Shown here piece after piece: positions 1 to 7,480 of a DNA stretch of 64,000 nt. A model generated the notes under the pieces. That model was not told the DNA's origin. It did not search any database and saw only the letters and a list, made by a program, of their open reading frames with translations. The stretch is from contig NZ_JAQNDO010000001.1 of NCBI RefSeq assembly GCF_028369105.1, forward strand, positions 9,332,501-9,396,500, read 5' to 3'. The translations under genes were made by a program, and so were the position numbers. The stretch comes from Polyangium mundeleinium (GTDB taxonomy: Bacteria; Myxococcota_A; Polyangia; Polyangiales; Polyangiaceae). Each line of letters begins with the position of its first letter. Position 1 is the first letter of the stretch.

Positions 1-339
1 GTAGCCAGCCGTGGTCGGGCGCAGGATCGAGGGCGACGCGGAGATGCGCCCCGGGGCGGAGATACGCCCGGTTCGCACGGAGACCGGCGGCAAGGAGATG
101 CGCGACGACGGCGGCAAGGAGACGCGCGACGGCGGCGGCGTCGTGCGGCGTACGCCCGCCATGGAGGGCGTCTCGATCAGCGTCGGGTCCTCGCTCGTGA
201 GGCTCGTGTGGTCGAGCAGCTTCGGTCCGAACGCGACGGGATCTTCGGCCGATGAGGCGGGCGGGGCGTCTGTCCCCGGCGGGTGCTCCATCGCCTCGAC
301 GAGCGCTCCCTCCGTCGTTCCCCGTCCCGAAGGCGCCAT
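1..339 (-). CDS. Hypothetical protein, N-terminal part only (cut by window edge)
   Basis: An uninterrupted reading frame of 113 codons runs leftward from an ATG at 339 to the window edge. The visible product is Pro/Ser/Thr-rich, starting MAPSGRGTTEGALVEAMEHP. It then has a run of short repeats of the type RVSLPPSSRISLPP, which looks like a disordered segment ahead of a domain lying outside the window. No function can be assigned. It is divergent from the DHH phosphoesterase gene. The absence of stops and the non-random composition favour a real gene, but high-GC DNA gives long open frames by chance, so confidence is moderate. Confidence 0.45.
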   Translation of the reverse strand, partial: MAPSGRGTTEGALVEAMEHPPGTDAPPASSAEDPVAFGPKLLDHTSLTSEDPTLIETPSMAGVRRTTPPPSRVSLPPSSRISLPPVSVRTGRISAPGRISASPSILRPTTAGY

Positions 340-412
340 GCCCCGATGCTACGTAAAAAACGTCCCGGGCGCGCGGTGCTCGGTCGTGGGGGTCGTGCTA
401 CCGCTGTCCCGC

Positions 413-1390
413 GTGAGGAAGCCCCGCGAGATCGTCGTCGCCACGCATGGCCACTGCTTCGACGGGATGGCGAGCGCCGTCGTGTTCACGCACCTCGTGC
501 GCTCGCTTTCCCCCGAACAGGCGCTCTCGTTCCGGTACCGCTCGTGCGGCTACGGACCGGGCATGGCGACGATCCCGGAAGGGTGGCTCGACGGCGACGA
601 GAACGCGATCCTGGATTTTCGTTACACGAAGAGCCAGCGTCTGTCCTGGTACTTCGACCACCACATCACCGCGTTCGGCTCGGCCGAGGAGCAACGCGCG
701 GCGCTCGCCTCGGGGGACGCGACGCACCACGTGTTTTACGAGCCCACCTACGGCTCGTGCACCAAGCTCATCGCGGACGTGGCGAGCGCGCAGTTCGGCG
801 TCCAGAGCGAGGCGCTCGCGCCGCTCGTCGCCTGGGCCGACGTGATCGACGCGGCCCGCTTTCCCTCGGCCGAGGCCGCGGTCGATCGCGAGGAGCCCGT
901 GCTCAAGCTGGCGTCGGTCGTGGAGCACCACGGCGACGGGCCCTTCCTGAAGGACATGGTGCCGCGGCTGCTCGAACGGCCGCTCGACGAGGTGGCGCGC
1001 GGGGCAGACATCGCCGAGCTCTTCCGGCCGCTCGGAGCCGCACGCGAGACGTTCATCCGCCGCGTGAAGCAGGTCGGGACGAAGATGGGCCGCGTGGTGC
1101 TCGTGGACCTCAGCGACGCGCCGCTCGACGCGGCGGCGAAGTTCGTCACGTACGCCCTTTTCCCGGATGCCATGTACTCCGTGACGCTCACCCGCCAGAA
1201 ACAGCACTGCAAGGTGTCGGTCGGGTACAACCCCTGGTGCGGCAAGGAGCGGCGGCACGACATCGCCGCGATCTGCCGGCGTTACGACGGCGGCGGGCAT
1301 CCGGTCGTGGGAGCGGCGTCGTTCCCGCTCTCGGAGATCACGCGGGCGCGCGCCGTGGCGCTCTCGATCGCGCGGGAGCTCGACACGTGA
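413..1390 (+). CDS. DHH-family phosphoesterase
   Basis: Predicted Mn-dependent phosphoesterase of the DHH superfamily (RecJ, nanoRNase and oligoribonuclease relatives), 325 aa from a GTG start at 413. Visible motifs are D17 in HCFDGMAS (motif I), D68 in ILDFRY (motif II), the D82-H83-H84 signature in YFDHHIT (motif III), and a C-terminal GGGH at 293-296 typical of the DHHA1 substrate-binding domain. The frame is open further upstream, but that stretch has no conserved features and would overlap the divergent gene, so GTG 413 was preferred; GTG 386/395 and ATG 338 are alternatives. The stop overlaps the GTG of the next gene, so the two are probably translationally coupled. The substrate (short oligonucleotides or cyclic-dinucleotide products) cannot be read from sequence. 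Confidence 0.85.
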   Translation: MRKPREIVVATHGHCFDGMASAVVFTHLVRSLSPEQALSFRYRSCGYGPGMATIPEGWLDGDENAILDFRYTKSQRLSWYFDHHITAFGSAEEQRAALASGDATHHVFYEPTYGSCTKLIADVASAQFGVQSEALAPLVAWADVIDAARFPSAEAAVDREEPVLKLASVVEHHGDGPFLKDMVPRLLERPLDEVARGADIAELFRPLGAARETFIRRVKQVGTKMGRVVLVDLSDAPLDAAAKFVTYALFPDAMYSVTLTRQKQHCKVSVGYNPWCGKERRHDIAAICRRYDGGGHPVVGAASFPLSEITRARAVALSIARELDT

Positions 1391-2139
1391 GGTGGCGCGG
1401 CGCAGCGGCCTTCCGGCGCGCAAAAGGGCGGCCGCCGCTCGTGTACGGGCACCGCGGCGTGCGCGGAGCGCGGCCGGAGAACACGCTCGCAGCGTTCGAG
1501 CTCGCGGCCGCGGAAGGCGCGGACGGCGTCGAGCTCGACGTGCGCGTCGATCGGGACGGCGAGCTCGTCGTGCTGCACGATCCGACGTTCGAGCGCGTGA
1601 CGGGCGGCGCGGACACGCGGGCCGCGTCGGATCTGCCGTACGAGGAGATCCGGCGGGTCGACGTGGGGAGCGGGGAGCACGCGCCGCGGCTCACGGAGGT
1701 GCTCGCGCTCGTGCAGGCGCGCGGGCTCGCCGTCAACGTGGAGATGAAACACGACGTGCCGGATCGAGCGGCCGTGGTGCGCGCGACGGCGCGGAAGCTC
1801 GGGGCCTTCGATCCACGCGTGCCGGTGATCGTGTCGTCGTTCGATCCGCGCATGGTCGCGGCGTTCGGCGCGCTCGCGCCGCGGATTCCGCGGGCACTTT
1901 TGGTGCATCGCACGCGCTGGTCGTGGGCCGCGCTCGAGCTCGCGCGGGGCCTCGGGCAGGCAGTGCACGTCGATCGGATCCTCACACAGGGCAGCACGGT
2001 GCGGCGGCTCGCGGCGAGCGGGCTCGTGGTGAACGTGTGGACGGTGAACGACACGCGCGAGGCGCTGGATCTCGCGGCCCTCGGCGTCGACGGCATCATC
2101 ACGGACGTGCCGGGGCTCGTCCGCGCGGCGCTCGGGTAG
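1387..2139 (+). CDS. Glycerophosphodiester phosphodiesterase (GDPD family)
   Basis: Predicted to hydrolyse glycerophosphodiesters to glycerol-3-phosphate and an alcohol, 250 aa. The TIM-barrel active-site motifs are present: GHRGVRGARPENT near residue 20, ELDVRVDRDGELVVLHD (the metal-binding E-x-D and catalytic H), and a late VNVWTVND with the terminal GVDGIITDVPG. It starts at a GTG that overlaps the TGA of the DHH gene (GTGA at 1387-1390). No signal peptide is seen, so it is likely cytoplasmic. It ends 9 bp from the end of the convergent lipoprotein gene. Confidence 0.88.
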   Translation: MRWRGAAAFRRAKGRPPLVYGHRGVRGARPENTLAAFELAAAEGADGVELDVRVDRDGELVVLHDPTFERVTGGADTRAASDLPYEEIRRVDVGSGEHAPRLTEVLALVQARGLAVNVEMKHDVPDRAAVVRATARKLGAFDPRVPVIVSSFDPRMVAAFGALAPRIPRALLVHRTRWSWAALELARGLGQAVHVDRILTQGSTVRRLAASGLVVNVWTVNDTREALDLAALGVDGIITDVPGLVRAALG

Positions 2140-2148
2140 CGGCGCGCT

Positions 2149-3042
2149 CTACTTCTCGCAGGTGACGTAGAGCTTGCGGACGCCGCCGGGCTCGGTCTGC
2201 TGGAAGGCGCCGGGCACGAGGGGCGGGTTCCACTGGGCTTCTTTGTACTGGAAGATCACGTCTTCCTCGGTGTGCGGCACGCGCATGCGGATCGAGCGCG
2301 GCAGTTCCGCGTCGCAGGCGCCGCCGATGGGCTGGATCGGGTCCTCGATGCCGTCGGGATCGACCCGCGGGGGCGCGGTGCGGGCGGCCTCGTGGTTCGA
2401 GAGCTCGGCCTGGTAAAGGTCGGCGCCGCGCTGCGAGACGAGCACGGAGAGGACACGCACGCGCTGCTGGGACCAGGGTTTGTCCCAGTCCTCGGGCCGG
2501 ATGCCGAGGTGGATCTCCTGCTGGGCGTCGCGCGTGCTCGGCACGAGGACGCGGTAAAACCCCTTGTCGGTGTCCCAGTTGATGGTGGGGGCGCCGGGCT
2601 GGTGGAGCAGGACGGGCGCCTCGCCGCGGAGGAGCGAGACGAGCGCGTGCCCGGGGATGGGGACGCGGGTCATGCGCGCGAGGTTGCAGGGGCTCGCCGG
2701 GCCGAAGAGGAATTGTTTCTCTTTCACGTCGAGCATCTGGAAGCGCTCGCCGTCGGCCGTGAGGGTGTAGAGCATGGCCCCGAAGGGGCTGACCACGTCG
2801 AAGCGGACGCGGTCCGGGTTCACGGCGAAGAGGTGCACCTCGCCGCGCACGCGGCCCTCGGGCGCGAAGCGGTCGATCTTGGCCTGGCCTTGCACGCCGT
2901 TGACGCACGCGTACGTGGCCTTCATCCGGCCGAGCGCGTCGTCTCCCGTGGGGAAGACCGACGGGGGCGGACGCGTGCCGCCGCACGCCGTGGCGAGGAA
3001 GAGGGCCGAAACGAGGGAACACCGTGCGACGTGGGCGCGCAT
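2149..3042 (-). CDS. Putative outer-membrane lipoprotein (LolB/DUF4292-like)
   Basis: 297-aa predicted lipoprotein. The signal peptide ends in LATAC with the lipidated Cys at residue 20. The mature part reads like the LolB/LolA-type curved-sheet fold: a strand pattern with GQAKIDRFAPEGRVRGEVHLFA, VRFDVVSPFGAMLYTLTADGE and a later DKGFYRVLV segment, all resembling DUF4292-type proteins. Known relatives bind lipoprotein acyl chains or are uncharacterised, so the role here is inferred only. The start was placed at ATG 3042 because it gives a compact signal peptide; a longer open frame upstream is ignored. It is divergent from the phosphatase gene at 3174. Confidence 0.72.
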   Translation of the reverse strand: MRAHVARCSLVSALFLATACGGTRPPPSVFPTGDDALGRMKATYACVNGVQGQAKIDRFAPEGRVRGEVHLFAVNPDRVRFDVVSPFGAMLYTLTADGERFQMLDVKEKQFLFGPASPCNLARMTRVPIPGHALVSLLRGEAPVLLHQPGAPTINWDTDKGFYRVLVPSTRDAQQEIHLGIRPEDWDKPWSQQRVRVLSVLVSQRGADLYQAELSNHEAARTAPPRVDPDGIEDPIQPIGGACDAELPRSIRMRVPHTEEDVIFQYKEAQWNPPLVPGAFQQTEPGGVRKLYVTCEK

Positions 3043-3173
3043 GCGGGCTCGACCGTTGCAGGAAAGTCCGAGCCCGTCAACGAGGCGAGAGTCTGGAGGG
3101 GGTCGGGCGGGGAGGCGCATTTCTGGCCGCAACGCTCTTTGCGAGCGCCCCGCCGGTGGCGTAGACCCGGACG

Positions 3174-4193
3174 ATGCATGCGCGGATCCCCTCGCTCGCC
3201 ATGGCCGTCTTCGCCCTCGCCCTCGCCGCCTGCGACAAGCGCATTCCGGAGTCGTCCCCGGCGAAGCCCCCCGCCGCCGCGGGGCCGCAAGCAACGCCCG
3301 GCTCCGCAGCAGCGCCGAGCGCGAGCGCGCAGGCGGCGTTCGAGTTGCCGCCGCGCCTCCCGGCCCCGGCCCGGATCGTCGCGATCGGGGATGTCCACGG
3401 CGACCTCGCGGCGACACGCACGGCGCTGCGGATCGCGGGCGCGATCGACGAGAAGGACCGCTGGGCCGGCAAGGATCTCGTGGTCGTGCAGACCGGGGAC
3501 GAGATCGATCGCGGCGACGCGGATCGCGAGATCGTGGACCTCTTCGAGCGCCTCGCCGACGAGGCCAAGGCCGCGGGCGGCGCCGTGATCGCGCTGAACG
3601 GCAACCACGAGGTGATGAACGTCCAGCTCGATCTCCGCTACGTGACCGAGGGCTCCTTCAAGGATTTCGAGGGCGTCCCCGGCGTCACGACCACGGATCC
3701 GCGCCTCGCGCGCGTCCCGGAGAACGAAAAGGCGCGCGCCGCGGCGTTCCTGCCGGGGGGTCCGTACGCGAAAAAGCTCGCCAAGCGGGGCATCGTGGCC
3801 CTCGTCGGCGACACGGTGTTCGTCCATGGAGGCGTCTCGCCCAAGCATGTGCGGTACGGCCTCGACCGGATGAACCGCGAGGTGAGCGCGTGGATGGACG
3901 GCTCCGCGCGGGATCTGCCCGGGCTCATCACCGCGGAGGACGGCCCGGTCTGGCTGCGGCGCTACTCGGCGGCGCCTGGCCCGGACGATTGCCGGGTGCT
4001 CGCGGAGACGCTGACGATGCTCTCCGCGAAGCGCATGGTCGTGGGTCACACGCCGCAGCGCGGCGGCATCACGTCGGCGTGCGGAGAGCAGGTGTGGCGC
4101 ATCGACGTGGGGATGTCGAAGCACTACGGCGGCAAGCCCGAAGTGCTGGAGATCAAGGGCGCGGAGGTACGGCCGCTCCGCGCGGAGCCCTAA
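3174..4193 (+). CDS. Shewanella-like PPP-family metallophosphatase, lipoprotein
   Basis: 339-aa calcineurin-like phosphoesterase carried as a lipoprotein (lipobox LAAC, Cys20) with an Ala/Pro-rich linker to about residue 60. PPP-family motifs appear in order: GDVHGD, GDEIDRG, GNHE, VFVHGG and VGHTP. The GDEIDRG form and spacing resemble the Shewanella-like phosphatases (SLPs), a bacterial and plant branch of the PPP Ser/Thr/Tyr phosphatases. Lipidation places it in the envelope, so it probably acts on periplasmic or surface substrates rather than on cytoplasmic kinases. The ATG at 3174 gives the signal peptide directly. Confidence 0.85.
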   Translation: MHARIPSLAMAVFALALAACDKRIPESSPAKPPAAAGPQATPGSAAAPSASAQAAFELPPRLPAPARIVAIGDVHGDLAATRTALRIAGAIDEKDRWAGKDLVVVQTGDEIDRGDADREIVDLFERLADEAKAAGGAVIALNGNHEVMNVQLDLRYVTEGSFKDFEGVPGVTTTDPRLARVPENEKARAAAFLPGGPYAKKLAKRGIVALVGDTVFVHGGVSPKHVRYGLDRMNREVSAWMDGSARDLPGLITAEDGPVWLRRYSAAPGPDDCRVLAETLTMLSAKRMVVGHTPQRGGITSACGEQVWRIDVGMSKHYGGKPEVLEIKGAEVRPLRAEP

Positions 4194-4257
4194 CCTCCAG
4201 CGTCGAGCTCCAGTGCGGGCCCTCGCGAGCGCGCCGGGATTCCCCTTTTCATGCGTT

Positions 4258-4276
4258 GAAAATGATATTCATTTAC
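4258..4276 (+). promoter_or_regulatory. Candidate Fur box upstream of the RCC1/di-heme operon
   Basis: The sequence GAAAATGATATTCATTTAC lies 47 bp before the ATG at 4323. It matches the classical 19-bp Fur consensus GATAATGATAATCATTATC at 15 of 19 positions, counted by hand, and is a near-palindrome. It is a conspicuous A/T island in very GC-rich DNA. Fur binding here would predict iron repression of the three downstream overlapping genes. This is a motif match only. Confidence 0.6.
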
Positions 4277-4322
4277 ATCTTCGATGCAGCGAACTACCCT
4301 CGGCAGCCCAGGTAGGTACGGG

Positions 4323-6014
4323 ATGAGAACAGGCTTCCTTGCATGGGCGCTGGCGTCGGCGCTGGTGCTTTGCGCAGGCGCTGGTTGCAGCGACGAAGAG
4401 ACGGGCTCTGGCCAGGGCGGCACAGGTGGATCGGCGCCCGCAGGTAGCGGCGGCATCGGCGGTAGCGGCGGCGTTGGCGGCAGCGGCGGCGTTGGCGGCG
4501 CAGGTGGCAGCGTTGGCGGCGCAGGTGGCAGCGTTGGCGGCGCAGGTGGCAGCGTTGGCGGCAGCGGTGGCGCGGGCGGCAGCGGCGGCGCGGGCGGCGT
4601 CGGCGGCAGCGGCGGCGAAGGGGGCGGAGCTCTCCCCGACACGACCCCACCCGTCGTGACGCTCGGAGGCCCCAGCAGCGGCGCCCTCCTCCGCACGGCG
4701 CGCCTCCACGTTTCCGTGTACGCCGAGGATTCAGGCAGCCTGGCCAAGGTCGAATTCACGTGGAACGGCGCCCCCGCCGTGACGCTCGACATGAGCAGCG
4801 GCGTGCCGGTGTTCGACGGCGCCGTGGACGAGCGGCCGACACGCGGAAAAAACACGCTCCTCGTGGCCGCCGAGGATCTGGCGGGCAACCGGACGGAGGT
4901 GCCGCTCGAAGTGACGTTCGAGCGAAGGCTCGGCGCCGGCGGATCCCACACCGGCGCGATCACGGCGGGGAAAGTCGCCGTGTGGGGCCGCAACAACCTC
5001 GGCCAGCTCGGCCTCGGCGTCGGGGACGTCACGTCGCGCTTCGAGCCCGTGCTCGTGCCCGGCCTCGAGGAGATCACCGCGCTCGATCTCCGCCAGAACC
5101 AATCGCTGGCGCTCCGCAAAGACGGCGTCCTGTTCGTCTGGGGAACCAACACCGACGGCCGGCTCGGCCTCGGCGCCCCGGGCATGCCCGACGTCGACAA
5201 ACGCGAGGTCGCCACGCAAAACCCGAACCTGACCGGCGTCCTCGCGGCGACGTTCGGCTACGATCACACGCTCGTCTTGCTCGACGACGGGACGGTGCGC
5301 GCGTTCGGCGACAATAGCTCCGGGCAGCTCGGCGACGGCACGACCGAGGACCGCCATTACCCCGTGGTGGTCACGGGGCTCGACGATGTCATTCAGATCG
5401 TTGGCGGGTCGAAGCACTCGCTGGCGCTGCGGCGCGACGGAACGGTATGGGCCTGGGGGAGGAACCAATACGGCAACCTCGGCCAGGGGACCGCCGACAC
5501 CGATCCGCACCCGACGCCGGCCCAGGTGCCGGGATTGACCGACGTCGTGCACCTCGCTTCAGGGCGGGATCACGTGCTCGCGTTGCGCGCCGACGGGACG
5601 GTCGCCGCCTGGGGGCTCAACCAGAGCGGCCAGGTCGGCAATGGCATGAGCGGCGCAGACGCGGACGTGCTTTCGCCGACAGCCGTCGTGGGATTGCAGG
5701 ATGCTTCGGCGGTATTCGCCGATGGAAACTACAGCTTCGCGGCCCGGACGAACGCGAGCGCGGTCGGCTGGGGGCAAAACTTCAATGGGCAGCTCGGCAT
5801 CGGCGGGGACGATACCGTCGATCGGAGCGCGCCGGACGCGCCGCTCGCGCTGCCCGCGACGCTCGACATCGACCCCGGTGCGACCCACGCGATCGGGCTG
5901 ACGCCGGACGGTGCGGTCTACACGTGGGGATGGAGCACGAACGGCAGCCTCGGGCGGCCGAACCTGCTCAACAACTGGGCCTATCCGACGCCGGGGCTCG
6001 TGACGCAGCCATGA
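4323..6014 (+). CDS. RCC1-repeat beta-propeller lipoprotein with Ig-like domain
   Basis: 563-aa predicted surface lipoprotein. The lipobox AGAGC puts the lipidated Cys at residue 22. A Gly/Ser/Ala/Val linker follows, encoded partly by a perfect 21-bp tandem triplicate. An Ig/FN3-like segment comes next (TPPVVTLGGPSSG through VPLEVTFERR), then seven RCC1 blades recognised by VAVWGRN, LFVWGTN, VRAFGDN, VWAWGRN, VAAWGLN, AVGWGQN and VYTWGWS. Seven blades suit a complete propeller. RCC1 propellers are protein-interaction scaffolds; the ligand is unknown. ATG 4323 was chosen over an upstream frame because it starts the signal peptide. It overlaps the next gene by ATGA and follows a Fur-box-like site. 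Confidence 0.85.
   Translation: MRTGFLAWALASALVLCAGAGCSDEETGSGQGGTGGSAPAGSGGIGGSGGVGGSGGVGGAGGSVGGAGGSVGGAGGSVGGSGGAGGSGGAGGVGGSGGEGGGALPDTTPPVVTLGGPSSGALLRTARLHVSVYAEDSGSLAKVEFTWNGAPAVTLDMSSGVPVFDGAVDERPTRGKNTLLVAAEDLAGNRTEVPLEVTFERRLGAGGSHTGAITAGKVAVWGRNNLGQLGLGVGDVTSRFEPVLVPGLEEITALDLRQNQSLALRKDGVLFVWGTNTDGRLGLGAPGMPDVDKREVATQNPNLTGVLAATFGYDHTLVLLDDGTVRAFGDNSSGQLGDGTTEDRHYPVVVTGLDDVIQIVGGSKHSLALRRDGTVWAWGRNQYGNLGQGTADTDPHPTPAQVPGLTDVVHLASGRDHVLALRADGTVAAWGLNQSGQVGNGMSGADADVLSPTAVVGLQDASAVFADGNYSFAARTNASAVGWGQNFNGQLGIGGDDTVDRSAPDAPLALPATLDIDPGATHAIGLTPDGAVYTWGWSTNGSLGRPNLLNNWAYPTPGLVTQP
4491..4553 (+). repeat. 21-bp perfect tandem repeat, three copies
   Basis: Three identical consecutive 21-bp units begin GTTGGCGGCGCAGGTGGCAG at 4491, 4512 and 4533. 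They encode the Gly/Ala/Ser/Val linker of the RCC1 lipoprotein. Perfect identity suggests recent slippage and a linker whose length may vary between strains. Confidence 0.9.
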
Positions 6015-7480
6015 AGCTCCGCGCGCTCGCCCTGTGCACGCTCGCCGGGTGCCTGGCGGTCGCGTGCTCCAGCGATCCGCCGGCAGACACGACGACCGCC
6101 GCGGGTTCGACCGGCGCAGCGGGCGCAGGGGGCACGGCCGCGGGCACCGGCGGGGCTGGCGGGAGCGGCGGGAGCTCGACCGGGGAAGGCGGAGGCTCGA
6201 TTCCGGACGAGGAGGTCGTTCTCACGCTCGTGAGCCCCCTGCCCGCAATGGCGTTCGAGCGACGCCATGTGGACGTGGACGTCGCGTTCTCCGTGCCGAA
6301 AGGAGGCGCGACACTCCGGCTCACGCTCGGCGAGGCGATCACCGACGAGCAATCGATCGACGCCACGGTGACCACAGGAACGGCGCGGCTCCGGCTGCCA
6401 CGTGCGCGCGGCGCGAACCCGTTTGTCGTGACGATCGCCACAGCGTCGGGAAAAACGGCGACCGTGGAGGGAAATCTCCACGGCGGGCGCCTCGTGACCG
6501 CCTCCATCGACACGATGTTCGCCCTCCGGGACGGGACCCTCGTGCAATGGGGCGGCGGCGATCCGACGCCCGCCAAAAAGGACGCGCCCACCGCGCTCGT
6601 ATCCGTCGCCGAAAACGGAGATACGCTTTTCGCGCTCGACGCCGAAGGGCACGTGTTCAAGGCGCCCGCGGGACAGCCCGCCTTCGAGCCCGTGCCTGGG
6701 CTCGAGGACATCGCGGCAATCGCGCCCGGCGGAGGCCATGCCTTGTTCCTGCGCGCGGACGGTCGGGTCTTCGCCGCCGGGCTCAACAGCCGAGGCCAGC
6801 TCGGCGCGGGCGACACGGAGAGCCACCCGGGCGTCGTCGAGGTCCTCTCGCTCGACGGGATCGTCGCGATCGCCGCCTCCGACGACGCGTCATTCGCGGT
6901 CGACACGAGTGGCCTCGTGCACGCGTGGGGCTCGAACGACGAGGGGCAGCTCGGCCTCGGCGACGAGGACATCTCGCCCCACCCCGATCCGCTCATCATC
7001 CCGAACCTCGTGGACATCGTGGACGTGGCCGCCGGGCGGGACCATGTCCTCGCCTTGACCGCGGCCGGCGGGCTGTATGCCTGGGGGCTCGGATCGAGCG
7101 GCCAGCTCGGCGACGGGTCGGCCGGCATCCTGGCCTCGAAGCCGCAGCCCGTTCCCCTCGTGCTCCCCGGCCCCGCGGTCGCGCTCGGCGCCCGGGGAAA
7201 CACGAGCCATGTCGTGCTGGCGAGCGGCGAGCACCTCGTCTGGGGGCAAAACAGCCTCGCGCAACTCGGCGTGGGCGACACGAACATGCGGACCAAGCCG
7301 ACGCCCAGCCTGGTCGGCCACGTGCGCGCGATCTCCGCAGGCCTCACCGGCGGCGTGGTCGTGGACGCCAGCGGCGGCCTCCAGGCGTGGGGATCGAACA
7401 CGAGCGGGCAGCTCGGCCTCCCGCTGCCGCCCGAAGGCCCGGAACGATCGAGCGTGCCTGTCGTGGTGCCGTGGCCGTGA
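6011..7480 (+). CDS. RCC1-repeat beta-propeller lipoprotein, second gene of operon
   Basis: 489-aa lipoprotein with lipobox LAVAC (Cys19), a Gly/Ala/Thr linker and an N-terminal Ig-like region. A seven-bladed RCC1-type domain follows, of which the first two blades (around LVQWGGG and VFKAPAG) are degenerate. The later blades are clear: VFAAGLN, VHAWGSN, LYAWGLG, HLVWGQN and LQAWGSN. It has the same architecture as the preceding gene but is well diverged, so the duplication is old. Its ATG overlaps the upstream TGA (6011-6014), and its TGA overlaps the GTG of the di-heme gene, indicating one transcript with coupled translation. Function unknown. Confidence 0.84.
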   Translation: MKLRALALCTLAGCLAVACSSDPPADTTTAAGSTGAAGAGGTAAGTGGAGGSGGSSTGEGGGSIPDEEVVLTLVSPLPAMAFERRHVDVDVAFSVPKGGATLRLTLGEAITDEQSIDATVTTGTARLRLPRARGANPFVVTIATASGKTATVEGNLHGGRLVTASIDTMFALRDGTLVQWGGGDPTPAKKDAPTALVSVAENGDTLFALDAEGHVFKAPAGQPAFEPVPGLEDIAAIAPGGGHALFLRADGRVFAAGLNSRGQLGAGDTESHPGVVEVLSLDGIVAIAASDDASFAVDTSGLVHAWGSNDEGQLGLGDEDISPHPDPLIIPNLVDIVDVAAGRDHVLALTAAGGLYAWGLGSSGQLGDGSAGILASKPQPVPLVLPGPAVALGARGNTSHVVLASGEHLVWGQNSLAQLGVGDTNMRTKPTPSLVGHVRAISAGLTGGVVVDASGGLQAWGSNTSGQLGLPLPPEGPERSSVPVVVPWP

